Shown: positions 34,055-43,287 of the stretch, piece after piece | How positions within the stretch are numbered: the first letter of the stretch is position 1 | Layout of the letters: each line of letters starts with the position of its first letter | Source of the DNA: Sphingomonas sp. HMP9 | GTDB lineage: Bacteria > Pseudomonadota > Alphaproteobacteria > Sphingomonadales > Sphingomonadaceae | Assembly: GCF_013374115.1 (NCBI RefSeq) | Contig: NZ_AP022673.1 | Coordinates: forward strand, 2,012,501-2,076,500 | Length of the DNA stretch: 64,000 bases | Direction: 5' to 3' | The notes under the pieces: model-generated | What the model was told of the DNA's origin: nothing | What the model saw: only the letters and a program-made list of their open reading frames with translations | Database searches by the model: none | Translations under genes and position numbers: made by a program

Positions 34055-36711
34055 ACATTCGCTCCATCGGTCTCGCGGACGAGCAGGTCCTGGGGAAAGC
34101 ACAACGAGAACCGCGCACCGGTCCGGTCTTCGCGGTTGCCCGCCTCGACCCCCATTCCCATCGCTTCGGCGAACGCCTTTACGATCGCAAGCCCCAGCCC
34201 GGTCCCGCCGATCGCGCGGTCGGAGCCTTCGAGGCGGCGGAACGTCTCGAACACCTCCTTCTCGCGCCCGGGCGGCAGACCAGGCCCCTGGTCGATCACC
34301 GACAGCCGGAGCATCCCGAAGCGGTGTTCGGCGCGCACCACGATCGGCGTGCCGGGGTCGGCATAGCGCCCGGCATTGTCGAGCAGGTTGAGCAGGCAGT
34401 GGTGGAGCAGTTGCGGATCGATGCGGACCAGCGGCAGGTTCGGCGCGACGTCGAGGTCGATCGCATGCCCCTCGAGCACGCGCTTGGTATCGTGGACCGC
34501 GCCGGCAACCGCATCGGTCAGGTCGGTCGGCTCGAGCCGGAGCCGTAGCGCGCCCGCCTCGACGCGCGCCATGTCGAGCAGATTGCCGACGAACCGGTTG
34601 AGCCGCGCCGCCTCGCTCTCGATCGTGGCGATCAGTTCGGGGGTGACGCCGCGGTGGAGTTCCGCCGCCGCCGCCATCACCGAGGTCAGCGGCGTGCGCA
34701 GGTCGTGGCTGACCGACGACAGCAAAGCCTGCCGCAACCGATCGCGCTCGCGCACCGCATCGACATCGCGCATCTCGACCTCCAGCCGCGCGCGTTCGAG
34801 CACCAGCGACGCCTGATCAACCAGGCTCATCAGCAGCGGCAGCTGGTCCGATCGCACCGGATCGCCGCCCATGTCGCGCGCGAGGCCGAGCACCGCCAGC
34901 GTCCGCTCGCCCGATCGCAGCGGCTGGAAGAACCATTCGGATGCCGCGAGCGTGCTGGACCCGCGCCCCGCCGGCGCGCCATTGTCATAGGCCCATTGCG
35001 CAGCGGCCATCTCCATCGTCTCGAGCCGATAGTCCGCGCCGTTCGCCGCCTGCACGGCAAGGCCCGGATCTTCGGCGACGAGGATGACCGCGCGCACGTC
35101 GAACAGCCGCCCGATCTCCTCGCAGATCGCGCGGGCGAGCGCGACGGGCTCGTTCAGCGAGGTCATCTGGCGCAGGAACCCGGCGAGCGCGGCGTTGGTG
35201 CGCGCGCTGGCGACGGCGATATCGGCCTGCGCGCGGACCCGAGAGGTGAGCTGGCTGGTCACGAACGCGATGCCGAGCAGCACCAGGATCGAGATCACGT
35301 TTTCCGGGTTGCTGATCGTCAGCGTGCCGGTCGGCGGCAGGAAGAAGAAGTTGTACGCGACCGACGAGGCGATCCCCGCGAACAGACCGGTGCGCAGGCC
35401 GAACAGGCTGGCTGCCGCCATCACCGGCAGCAGATACAGGAGCGCGACGTTGCCAAGGTTGAGGATGTGGAACAGCGCGCTGGCCACGCCAGTGACGCCC
35501 GCCACCATCGCCGTCGTCCAGGCATAGCCCGCCTTGCTGCCCCAGCCGCCGACATGTCTCCGCCGGCCCCGCGTGGCGGTGCCCCCCTCCATCGGCAGGA
35601 CATGCACCGCGATCCCCGGCGTCTCGCGCACCATCTGGTCGACGACCGAGCCGTGGCGCAGCTCGAACAGCCGCGACCGGGTCGACTTGCCGACCACCAG
35701 CTGCGTCGCGCGCGCCTCGGTCGTGAAGGTCTTGAGGCCGTCGACCACCGAGGCCGCGGGGACGGTGGCGACGTCGCCACCGAGCTGCGTCGCCAGGTTG
35801 AACACACCGGCGAGCTGGCGGTGCTCCGCCTCGCCAAAGCCCTGCGCACGCGGGGTCTCGATATACACCGCGGTCCAGGGTGCGTGCATCGCATCCGCGA
35901 TCCGCTTGGTCGCGCGGACGAGGCCGAGCGCGCCGGGCAGTTCGCTGATCGCCACGACGATCCGCTCGCCGCCCGCCCAGGTGCCGCCGACGCCGAGCGC
36001 ACGGACATGTTCGAGCATCTGCGCATCGACCGCCTGCGCCGCACGCCGCAGCGCGAGTTCGCGCAGCGCGGACAGGTTCGACTTCGAGAAGAAGTGCGCC
36101 AGCGCGCGCGTCGCCTCCTGGGGCAGATAGACCTTGCCCGCCTTCAGTCGCTCGATCAGCTCGTCGGGCGGGATGTCGACGACTTCGATCTCGGCCGCCT
36201 CGACGATGCTGTCGGGGACGGTCTCGCGGACACGCACGCGCGTGAACGACGCGACGACGTCGTTGAGGCTCTCGATATGCTGGATGTTGATCGTCGAATA
36301 GACGTCGATGCCCGCGGCCAGCAACTCCTCGACATCCTGATAGCGTTTGGGATGGCGGCTGCCGGGCGCATTGGTATGCGCGAGTTCGTCGACCAGGACG
36401 AGCGTCGGCGCGCGCGCGAGGATCGCGTCGAGATCCATCTCGTCGAGCGTCCGCCCCTCATAGGGGATCGGCTTGCGCGGCATAATCTCGTGCCCGCGGG
36501 TGAGCGCCGCCGTTTCGACCCGGCCATGCGTCTCGACCACGCCGATGACGATGTCGACGCCCGCGCGACGGCGTTCGGCGCCTTCGGAGAGCATCTCGAA
36601 CGTCTTGCCGACCCCGGGCGCGGCGCCGAGGAAGATCTTCAGACGGCCGCGACCCTCCTGCGACGCCTGTCGCAGAAGGGCCTCCGGCGATGGTCGTGTG
36701 TCGTCGTTCAA
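34051..36711 (-). CDS. kdpD: KdpD sensor histidine kinase
   Basis: An 886-residue sensor. The cytoplasmic N-terminal KdpD domain has the Walker A GAAPGVGKT and a following universal-stress-like domain (about 240-370); four membrane helices (about 395-490) carry the DUF4118 region; a GAF-like segment precedes the kinase core with phospho-acceptor SVSHDLRTPLTSV and ATP-binding GGTGLGLAIVKAF. It senses potassium and turgor. Translation starts at a TTG overlapping the kdpC stop as TTGA, and its own stop overlaps kdpE. Confidence 0.95.
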   Translation of the reverse strand: MNDDTRPSPEALLRQASQEGRGRLKIFLGAAPGVGKTFEMLSEGAERRRAGVDIVIGVVETHGRVETAALTRGHEIMPRKPIPYEGRTLDEMDLDAILARAPTLVLVDELAHTNAPGSRHPKRYQDVEELLAAGIDVYSTINIQHIESLNDVVASFTRVRVRETVPDSIVEAAEIEVVDIPPDELIERLKAGKVYLPQEATRALAHFFSKSNLSALRELALRRAAQAVDAQMLEHVRALGVGGTWAGGERIVVAISELPGALGLVRATKRIADAMHAPWTAVYIETPRAQGFGEAEHRQLAGVFNLATQLGGDVATVPAASVVDGLKTFTTEARATQLVVGKSTRSRLFELRHGSVVDQMVRETPGIAVHVLPMEGGTATRGRRRHVGGWGSKAGYAWTTAMVAGVTGVASALFHILNLGNVALLYLLPVMAAASLFGLRTGLFAGIASSVAYNFFFLPPTGTLTISNPENVISILVLLGIAFVTSQLTSRVRAQADIAVASARTNAALAGFLRQMTSLNEPVALARAICEEIGRLFDVRAVILVAEDPGLAVQAANGADYRLETMEMAAAQWAYDNGAPAGRGSSTLAASEWFFQPLRSGERTLAVLGLARDMGGDPVRSDQLPLLMSLVDQASLVLERARLEVEMRDVDAVRERDRLRQALLSSVSHDLRTPLTSVMAAAAELHRGVTPELIATIESEAARLNRFVGNLLDMARVEAGALRLRLEPTDLTDAVAGAVHDTKRVLEGHAIDLDVAPNLPLVRIDPQLLHHCLLNLLDNAGRYADPGTPIVVRAEHRFGMLRLSVIDQGPGLPPGREKEVFETFRRLEGSDRAIGGTGLGLAIVKAFAEAMGMGVEAGNREDRTGARFSLCFPQDLLVRETDGANV

Positions 36712-37304
36712 CGCGCGCCCGTTGCGTGCTGCCCGGTTGCGTCGAGGGCGCGGTTGAGGGCCAGGACGTTGACGCGCGGTTCGCCGAGGATGCCGAACAG
36801 CGCGCCGTCGACATTGGCGGCCACCAGCGCGCGCACCCGGTCTGCGGGCAGATTGCGGACGCGGGTGACGCGCGCAACCTGCGCATAGGCCGAGGCGGGC
36901 GACAGATCGGGGTCGAGCCCCGAGCCGGACGCGGTGGCGAGATCGGCGGGAAGCGGCCCGGTCACACCTTCCGCGCGACGCTTGGCGACATCGGCCTTGA
37001 TCCGATCGACGAGCGCCTGGCTGGTCGGCCCGAGGTTCGACCCCGACGAGGCGAGCGCGTCATAGCCCTTGCCGGCCGCAGAGGGACGAGTCTGGAAATA
37101 GCGATCGGTGGTGAACGCCTGCCCGACCACGGTCGAGCCGATCGCCTTGCCGTCGGCGACGACGAGGCTGCCGTTCGCCTGAGTCGGGAAGATCGCCTGT
37201 CCGATGCCGGTCATCGCGAGGGGATAGACGATCCCGAGCAGCAGCGCGAACAGGATCGTCATGACGAACGCCGGGCGGAGCGCGGAGGTGAAATCGGAGG
37301 TCAT
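36708..37304 (-). CDS. kdpC: Potassium-transporting ATPase subunit C
   Basis: A 198-residue single-span protein (helix about 10-30, RPAFVMTILFALLLGIVYPL) with a periplasmic domain containing SGSGLDPDLSPASA, the KdpC signature, and VNVLALNRALD at the end. It stabilises KdpA-KdpB. The ATG at 37304 (MTSDFTSALRP) is preferred; the frame continues upstream into repeat DNA. A 292-bp spacer with repeats separates it from kdpB, an unusual break in this operon. Confidence 0.95.
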   Translation of the reverse strand: MTSDFTSALRPAFVMTILFALLLGIVYPLAMTGIGQAIFPTQANGSLVVADGKAIGSTVVGQAFTTDRYFQTRPSAAGKGYDALASSGSNLGPTSQALVDRIKADVAKRRAEGVTGPLPADLATASGSGLDPDLSPASAYAQVARVTRVRNLPADRVRALVAANVDGALFGILGEPRVNVLALNRALDATGQHATGAR

Positions 37305-37317
37305 TCTGTCGTCTCCA

Positions 37318-37372
37318 TGTGTCCCCGCGAAGGCGGGGACACAGTCTGGGCACCCGCCTTCGCGGGTGAACA
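37318..37372. repeat. Family A palindromic element, short form (copy 3)
   Basis: GTCCCCGCGAAGGCGGGGAC and CACCCGCCTTCGCGGGTG arms with an ACAG/CTGGG centre, 14 bp upstream of the kdpC start, inside the kdp operon. Confidence 0.8.
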
Positions 37373-37423
37373 ATTGCTTGAGGTCGGGGCAGTGGAGGTT
37401 GCTCCATACGACCCTGCCCTCGG

Positions 37424-37557
37424 CACCTCCCCGGCGAAGGCCGGGGTCCAGTTGGGGGACGTGGCCCACTGCGGATGCGCTTCGTTACGGCGACCTTTCC
37501 ACCTGGGCCCCGGCCTTCGCCGGGGAGGTGGCAGTGGCAGTGGCAGTGGCAGTGGCA
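37424..37557. repeat. Family B element (copy 2) plus five GTGGCA hexamers
   Basis: Arms CCTCCCCGGCGAAGGCCGGG and GGCCTTCGCCGGGGAGG (37424-37530) run directly into GTGGCA repeated five times (37528-37557). The hexamer tract is a possible slippage site in the kdpB-kdpC spacer. Confidence 0.8.
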
Positions 37558-37596
37558 GGTGAGTCTTGCGAACCGCTGTCAGATCAAACTCGGTCA

Positions 37597-39627
37597 TCAT
37601 GCCAGCCCCAGCGCACCGACGAGCATGTCGATGAGCTTGATCCCGACGAATGGCGCGATCAGGCCGCCGAGGCCGTAGACCGCGAGATTGCGCGCGAGCA
37701 GCGGGCCCGCCGCCATTGGCTTGTACGCCACGCCCTTCAGCGCAAGCGGCACCAGCATCGGGATGATGATCGCGTTGAAGATGATCGCCGACAGGATCGC
37801 GCTTTCGGGGCTGCCGAGCCGCATCACGTTGAGCACGCCCAGCCCCGGATAGAGCGCGACGAACATCGCCGGGATGATCGCGAAATACTTCGCGACGTCG
37901 TTCGCCACCGAGAAGGTCGTCAACGCGCCGCGGGTCATCAGCAGCTGCTTCCCCAGCCCCACGATCTCGATCAGCTTGGTCGGATCGCTGTCGAGGTCGA
38001 CCATGTTGCCCGCCTCGCGCGCGGCCTGCGTGCCGGTGTTCATCGCCACGCCGACATCCGCCTGCGCCAGCGCCGGCGCGTCGTTGGTGCCGTCGCCGCA
38101 CATCGCGACCAGCCGCCCGCCCTGCTGTTCCTTGCGGATCAGCGCGAGCTTGTCCTCGGGGGTCGCCTGCGCGAGGAAATCGTCGACGCCGGCCTCCGCC
38201 GCGATCGCCGCCGCGGTCAGCGGGTTGTCGCCGGTGATCATCACCGTGCGGATGCCCATCGCGCGCAGCTCGCCGAACCGCTCGCGGATACCCGCCTTGA
38301 CGACGTCCTTGAGGAAGATCGCGCCGAGCAGCCGCCCGTCCATCGCCACCGCCAGCGGCGTGCCGCCGGCGCGCGCGATCTCGTCGGTGATCCGGCGCAG
38401 CTCGGTCGCCGCGGCGGTCGCCCCGGCCCCCGGATTGGCCTTCAGGATCGAATCGACCGCGCCCTTCTGGATCAGCGCGCCGTTGACCTTCACGCCCGAG
38501 ATGCGGGTCTGCGCGGTGAAGGGGATGACTTCCGCATCATCCGGCAAAGCCGTCGTCGTCACGCCGAACTTTTCGCGCGCCAGCACGACGATCGAGCGGC
38601 CCTCGGGCGTCTCGTCGGCAAGGCTCGCCAGCAATGCCGCCTCGGCCAGTTCCTCGTCCCGCGTGCCGCCGACGCTACGAAACTCGCTCGCTTGCCGGTC
38701 GCCGATCGTGATCGTGCCGGTCTTGTCGAGCAGCAGCACGTCGATATCGCCCGCCGCCTCGACCGCACGGCCGGACTTGGCCAGCACGTTGAAGCGCACC
38801 AGACGGTCCATCCCCGCGATACCGATCGCCGACAGCAAGGCGGCGATCGTCGTCGGGATCAGCGTGATCAACAGCGCCGCCAGGATCGCGACCGGCACGC
38901 GGCCGCCCGCATAGCTTGCGAAACCGGGGATCGTGCCGACCGCGATCAGGAAGATGATCGTCAGCCCGACGAGCAGCAGCGTCAGCGCGATCTCGTTAGG
39001 CGTCTTCTGCCGCTCGGCGCCTTCGACCAGCGCGATCATCCGGTCGAGAAAGCCTTCGCCGGGATTGGCGGTCACCTTCACGCGGATCTCGTCGGAGATG
39101 ACGCGCGTGCCCGCGGTGACGGCGGACCGATCGCCGCCAGCCTCGCGGATCACCGGTGCGCTCTCGCCGGTGATCGCGGCTTCATTGACCGAGGCGACGC
39201 CCCAGACGACTTCGCCATCGGCTGGGATCAGGTCGCCCATCGTGACGAGGACGATGTCGCCCGCGCGGAGCGCGCTGGCAGGGACGGACTCGACCTGGTC
39301 GCCCTTCATGCGGCGGGCGGTGAGTTCGGCCTTGGTCGCGCGCAACGACGCGGCCTGCGCCTTGCCGCGGCCTTCGGCGATCGCTTCGGCGAAGGTGCCG
39401 AACAGGACGGTCAGCCACAGCCAGATGACCAGCTGTATCTTGAAGCCGACCGACAGCCCGTCGCCACCGACATTGACGAGGATCGTCAACAGCGTGGCGA
39501 CGACGGCGGTGACGAACATCACCGGGTTGCGGACCAGCTGCCTCGGATCGAGTTTCCGGAAAGCGTCGCCGATCGCCGGGATGATCAAGTCGGCCGTGAA
39601 CAGCGACTTGGTAGGGGTGCGTGCCAT
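37597..39627 (-). CDS. kdpB: Potassium-transporting ATPase subunit B
   Basis: A 676-residue P-type ATPase catalytic subunit of KdpFABC. Phosphorylation motif LLDKTGTIT, actuator motif [10 protein letters not shown], and hinge [22 protein letters not shown] are intact; about seven membrane helices. It drives potassium import by KdpA at micromolar potassium. The ATG at 39627 starts [10 protein letters not shown]; it follows kdpA by 14 bp. Length agrees with the family. Confidence 0.97.
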   Translation of the reverse strand: MARTPTKSLFTADLIIPAIGDAFRKLDPRQLVRNPVMFVTAVVATLLTILVNVGGDGLSVGFKIQLVIWLWLTVLFGTFAEAIAEGRGKAQAASLRATKAELTARRMKGDQVESVPASALRAGDIVLVTMGDLIPADGEVVWGVASVNEAAITGESAPVIREAGGDRSAVTAGTRVISDEIRVKVTANPGEGFLDRMIALVEGAERQKTPNEIALTLLLVGLTIIFLIAVGTIPGFASYAGGRVPVAILAALLITLIPTTIAALLSAIGIAGMDRLVRFNVLAKSGRAVEAAGDIDVLLLDKTGTITIGDRQASEFRSVGGTRDEELAEAALLASLADETPEGRSIVVLAREKFGVTTTALPDDAEVIPFTAQTRISGVKVNGALIQKGAVDSILKANPGAGATAAATELRRITDEIARAGGTPLAVAMDGRLLGAIFLKDVVKAGIRERFGELRAMGIRTVMITGDNPLTAAAIAAEAGVDDFLAQATPEDKLALIRKEQQGGRLVAMCGDGTNDAPALAQADVGVAMNTGTQAAREAGNMVDLDSDPTKLIEIVGLGKQLLMTRGALTTFSVANDVAKYFAIIPAMFVALYPGLGVLNVMRLGSPESAILSAIIFNAIIIPMLVPLALKGVAYKPMAAGPLLARNLAVYGLGGLIAPFVGIKLIDMLVGALGLA

Positions 39628-39641
39628 TTTGGCTTGTCCCG

Positions 39642-41345
39642 TCAGAAGGTTTTGCCGCTGATCATCGCGAGATGATCGGCGATGGGACCGAGCGCGAGGC
39701 TCGGCAGGAAGGTCAGGCCACCGACGATGAGGATGATCCCGACCAGCAGGCCGACCCACAGCGCGCCCGTTGTCGGGAACGAGCCTGTGCTTTCCGGCGT
39801 GTGCTTCTTGGCGGCGAGCGACCCGGCGATGGCGAGCATCGGCACGATGATGAAGAAGCGCCCGAGCCACATCGCGACCCCCAGCAACCCGTCGTAATAG
39901 GGTGTCGCGGCGGTCAGGCCGGCGAACGCCGAACCGTTGTTCCCGACGCCGCTGGTGAAGGCGTAGAGGATCTCGGTGAACCCGTGCGGCCCCTTGTTCA
40001 GCGGCCCCGCCAACCCGTCGGGCAGCACCGCGCTGAGCGCCGTGAAGCCGAGGATGACGAGCGGCAGGATCGCGATCGCCAGCACCGCCAGCTTCACTTC
40101 TCGGGCTTCGATCTTCTTGCCGACATATTCGGGCGTGCGGCCGACCATCAGGCCTGCGACGAACACCGCGAGGATGGCGAACAGCAGGAAGCCGTAGATG
40201 CCGGCACCGACACCGCCGATGACGACCTCGCCGAGCTGGATGTTGAGCAGCGGGATCATGCCGCCGAGCGCGGTGAAGCTGTCGTGCATCGCGTTGACCG
40301 CACCACACGATGCCGCCGTCGTGACGACCGAGAACAGCGCGGACGCGGCGATCCCAAAGCGGACCTCCTTGCCTTCCATGTTCCCGCCAGCGACGCCGAT
40401 CTGGTGGAGGATCGGGTTGCCCGCGGCTTCCTGCGCATAGGTCACGGTGACACTTGCGAGGAACAGGATCAGCATCGCCGACAGGATCGCCCAGCCCTGG
40501 CGCGTGTTGCCGACCGCCTTACCGAACGTCCAGGTCAGGCCGAAACCGATGACGAAGATCGACAGCATCTGGATGAGGTTGGCGAGCGCGGTCGGGTTCT
40601 CGAACGGATGCGCCGAGTTCGCGTTGAAGAAGCCGCCACCATTGGTGCCGAGCATCTTGATCGCCTCCTGGCTGGCGACCGGGCCGAGCAGCAGCGACTG
40701 CTTCGCGCCCTCCAGCGTCTGGATGTCGACGACGCCCGCGAGCGTCTGCGGCACGCCGCTGGCGATGTAGACGAGCGTGAGCACGATGCAGAGCGGCAGC
40801 AGCAGGTACAGCGCGACGCGCGTCACGTCGGCCCAGAAATTGCCGATCGTCGCGGCGGACCGCCGCGCAAAGCCGCGGAACAGCGCGAACGCCAGCGCGA
40901 TGCCGGTCGCCGCCGACAGGAAGTTGTGGATCGCCAGGCCGAACATCTGGCTGAAGTTCGACATGGTGGATTCGCCACCATAGCTCTGCCAGTTGGTGTT
41001 CGTCGTGAAGCTAATCGCAGTGTTGAACGCGAGGTGGGGGCTGAGCCCCACGAGGCCTTGGGGATTCGCCGGCAACACGCCTTGCAGGCGCAGCACCGCA
41101 TAGGTCAGCGCCATCAACGTCGCGTTGAAGAGCAGCATGTGCAGCGCGTAGCGACGCCAGCCCTGCTCTTGCTTCGGGTCGATGCCGGCAAGCTTGTAGA
41201 AGCCGGTCTCGACCGGGCCGAGCACCGCGTGGATCGGCGTGCGTCGGCCTTCGTAGAGCGCGAACAGCCACAGGCCGACGGGTTTGGTCAACGCCAGCAA
41301 TATGCCGACGAAGCCGAGGATCAGGATCCATCCTTCGAGTGTCAT
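39642..41345 (-). CDS. kdpA: Potassium-transporting ATPase subunit A
   Basis: A 567-residue channel-like subunit with about ten helices. Selectivity-filter-type segments are visible, for example [30 protein letters not shown] and [11 protein letters not shown], each in a repeat of the KtrB/KdpA fold. It binds and conducts potassium with high affinity. It lies 12 bp after kdpF and 14 bp before kdpB. Start [12 protein letters not shown] is well aligned with the family. Confidence 0.97.
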   Translation of the reverse strand: MTLEGWILILGFVGILLALTKPVGLWLFALYEGRRTPIHAVLGPVETGFYKLAGIDPKQEQGWRRYALHMLLFNATLMALTYAVLRLQGVLPANPQGLVGLSPHLAFNTAISFTTNTNWQSYGGESTMSNFSQMFGLAIHNFLSAATGIALAFALFRGFARRSAATIGNFWADVTRVALYLLLPLCIVLTLVYIASGVPQTLAGVVDIQTLEGAKQSLLLGPVASQEAIKMLGTNGGGFFNANSAHPFENPTALANLIQMLSIFVIGFGLTWTFGKAVGNTRQGWAILSAMLILFLASVTVTYAQEAAGNPILHQIGVAGGNMEGKEVRFGIAASALFSVVTTAASCGAVNAMHDSFTALGGMIPLLNIQLGEVVIGGVGAGIYGFLLFAILAVFVAGLMVGRTPEYVGKKIEAREVKLAVLAIAILPLVILGFTALSAVLPDGLAGPLNKGPHGFTEILYAFTSGVGNNGSAFAGLTAATPYYDGLLGVAMWLGRFFIIVPMLAIAGSLAAKKHTPESTGSFPTTGALWVGLLVGIILIVGGLTFLPSLALGPIADHLAMISGKTF

Positions 41346-41357
41346 GGACGTGCGCTC

Positions 41358-41447
41358 CTAAAAGCGTTCGGGGCGGATCAGCACCGCCACGAGATAGAAA
41401 AGCAGCCCGAGCGCGACGATCGCGGCGAGCCAGAGGTCGAGGGTCAT
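41358..41447 (-). CDS. kdpF: Potassium-transporting ATPase subunit F
   Basis: A 29-residue single-helix peptide: MTLDLWLAAIVALGLL then FYLVAVLIRPERF. The length, lone hydrophobic helix, the final Y-L-x-x-x-L-I-R-P-E-R-F signature and place just before kdpA identify KdpF, which stabilises the Kdp complex in the inner membrane. It is easily missed by gene finders. Confidence 0.92.
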   Translation of the reverse strand: MTLDLWLAAIVALGLLFYLVAVLIRPERF

Positions 41448-41457
41448 GGCGTCGTCC

Positions 41458-41541
41458 TCACGCGTTGTCGCACAGGCGGACATAGGCGAGCGTCGCCGCC
41501 ACCAGCCCGATCATGATCGCGATCCAGAGTAGGTCCTGCAT
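41458..41541 (-). CDS. 27-residue membrane peptide upstream of kdpF
   Basis: MQDLLWIAIMIGLVAATLAY followed by VRLCDNA and a stop. One membrane helix with a short cytoplasmic-type tail. It is ten bases before kdpF and thirteen after torF, on the same strand. I recall similar tiny proteins ending in a conserved L-C-D segment ahead of kdp operons in other bacteria, so it may be an undercounted Kdp accessory peptide; that is from memory and unproven. Confidence 0.6.
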   Translation of the reverse strand: MQDLLWIAIMIGLVAATLAYVRLCDNA

Positions 41542-41554
41542 GGCTCGGGTCCTT

Positions 41555-42406
41555 TCAGAACGCGGCGGTAAGGGAGGCGACGATCGTGCCGTCGGCGATC
41601 GATCCGGTGCCGTCCTGCCCGCGGCTGAAGCTCGGCTGGAGATAGGCGGCGCTGCGGCGGGTGATGTCGGTGTCGACATAGCTGACGTTGAAGGTCAGGT
41701 TTCGATACGTGGCGTCCGCACCGAGCGACCAGTCCCAGTAATCGCCGGTCGGCGTCACGCTGGTCGCGTTGGGGCCGAGGCCGTCATTGCCCCAGCTATG
41801 GCCGATATGCGCCTTGGCGGTCAGCGGCGTGCCGGGAATCGCAAACGCGCCGTCACCGGTGAGGTACAGGTTGTCCGCCTTGGCGCCGGGGTTCGTGTAA
41901 ATTCCCGCGGCGGCATCGGCGCCGGTGCGATACCATTTGCCGAGTGCCTGCTGCTTGGGCGCATACAAGGCGCTCGCGGTCAGCGTCGCCGGGCCGGTCG
42001 TGCCGCTCAGCTTCACATAGGGTTCGGCATAGTCGGTCTTCGACGCGCCGCCGGGATACATGTACCAGGTCAGCCCGACGTCAAGCGTCGCGTTGTCGGC
42101 CAGCGTGTGCTTGTAGCCGCCGATCAGGTCGAGCTCCATGTTCGAGCCGCCGAACGTCCCCCAGCCCGCCAGGTTGGAGCCCCAGGCGCCGACATAGAAG
42201 CCGCTGTCGTGCGCGATCGTCAGGCCGCCCTGGATCGCGCCGTCCTTGTCCGACTGCGACACGCCGCGCAGGCGATAGTCGGTCGCGAGCGTGACGGAAC
42301 CGCTGACGGTTACGGGCGAAGGCGGCGCCGTGTCCTGCGCGAAGGCGGGCGTGGCGAGACCGGTCAACAAACCGGCGGCGGCGGCGGCGAAACGAAGACT
42401 GTGCAT
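41555..42406 (-). CDS. TorF-family putative porin
   Basis: A 283-residue outer-membrane protein. The signal peptide MHSLRFAAAAAGLLTGLATP ends near AFA-QD; the mature N-terminus has the TorF/Gcw_chp hallmark TDYRLRGVSQSDKDGAIQGG, and the chain ends in Phe (VASLTAAF). Beta-strand alternation fits a barrel of about 12 or more strands. It is the first gene of the kdp transcript, so it may provide outer-membrane passage under potassium limitation. A regulatory element begins 77 bp upstream. The ATG at 42406 is preferred over one at 42415. Confidence 0.88.
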   Translation of the reverse strand: MHSLRFAAAAAGLLTGLATPAFAQDTAPPSPVTVSGSVTLATDYRLRGVSQSDKDGAIQGGLTIAHDSGFYVGAWGSNLAGWGTFGGSNMELDLIGGYKHTLADNATLDVGLTWYMYPGGASKTDYAEPYVKLSGTTGPATLTASALYAPKQQALGKWYRTGADAAAGIYTNPGAKADNLYLTGDGAFAIPGTPLTAKAHIGHSWGNDGLGPNATSVTPTGDYWDWSLGADATYRNLTFNVSYVDTDITRRSAAYLQPSFSRGQDGTGSIADGTIVASLTAAF

Positions 42407-42482
42407 TGCTATCCCCATGCGCGGGCGGCCGAAAGACTGGCGCACCGCGAGGACTGGCAATTAGGCCTTGGCGACGTAGCAA

Positions 42483-42524
42483 TTCGAGATCGATTGCCCG
42501 CGTCGCGCGTATGTTTCGCGTAGT
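42483..42524 (-). promoter_or_regulatory. Candidate OmpR/KdpE-type regulatory element, copy 2
   Basis: Read on the minus strand: ACTACGCGAA, 20 bases, ATCGATCTCGAA. TACGCGA and TACGCGC inside it (42505-42522) form a direct repeat with 11-bp period. It lies upstream of torF-kdp and matches copy 1 (33201-33242) in both blocks and spacing. Confidence 0.65.
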
Positions 42525-42534
42525 ATTGTCGAAA

Positions 42535-43287
42535 TTATCGCGCGCGGCGACGCAGGAGTATCCACCCCGCGATACCCGACAGGATCGACCCCGCGAACAC
42601 GCCGATCTTCACTGAATCCATCGCGTGCGGCGCGCCGGCAAACGCCAGCCCGCCGATGAACAGGCTCATCGTGAAGCCGATCCCGCACAGCACCGCCATG
42701 CCGTACACCTGGGCCCAGCTCGCGTCCTTGGGCGCCACGGCCAGCCGGAGCGTCACGAGTCCGCGGATCGTCGCGAAGATGCCGATCTGCTTGCCGAGGA
42801 ACAGCCCGAGCATGATCCCGACCGGCAGCGGCGCGATTACGTCCGCCGCCGCCATCCCGCCGAACGCGATGCCCGCATTGGCGAACCCGAACGCCGGCAC
42901 GATCAGGAAACTCGACCAGGGCTGGAGGGCATGTTCGAGCCGTTTGAGCGGCGGCTGGCTACCGCCCGTCCGCAGCGGGATCGTCAGCGCGACCGCGACG
43001 CCCGCCAGCGTCGCATGCACCCCCGACAGGTTCAGGATGACGAGCACGCCAAGCCCTGCACCCGCTGCGAGCAACGGCAGCAGCGCGATATGGCCGGTAT
43101 AGAACAGCGCCATCGCGCCGTCGTTGATCCAATGCTCGACGCTCATTCCGCCGACCACTTGGTGCAGCGCCGCGACATAGGTTCGCGCGAGCGGCGAGTT
43201 GGCGACGATCAGCGCGGCGATTGTCGCGGCGAGCAGCACGATCGCACCCGCCGCATCGCCCGCGAAGAAACGCCGGATCGCGATCAA
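42535..43287 (-). CDS. Internally deleted NhaA-type Na+/H+ antiporter, probably non-functional
   Basis: A 250-residue NhaA homologue (usual length about 390). The N-terminus IRRFFAGDAAGAIVLLAATI and the C-terminal half (PLKRLEHALQPWSSFLIVPAFGFANAG, GKQIGIF, LCGIGFTMSLFI) are well conserved. Between them WINDGAMA joins straight to LFYTGHIALL, losing about 100 residues including the segment that holds the ion-binding aspartates (ATD and IDDLGA in E. coli). A second gap of about 20 residues precedes SGVHATLAG. Both losses are in frame. A TTG start overlaps the preceding stop as TTGA. Confidence 0.8.
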   Translation of the reverse strand: MIAIRRFFAGDAAGAIVLLAATIAALIVANSPLARTYVAALHQVVGGMSVEHWINDGAMALFYTGHIALLPLLAAGAGLGVLVILNLSGVHATLAGVAVALTIPLRTGGSQPPLKRLEHALQPWSSFLIVPAFGFANAGIAFGGMAAADVIAPLPVGIMLGLFLGKQIGIFATIRGLVTLRLAVAPKDASWAQVYGMAVLCGIGFTMSLFIGGLAFAGAPHAMDSVKIGVFAGSILSGIAGWILLRRRAR

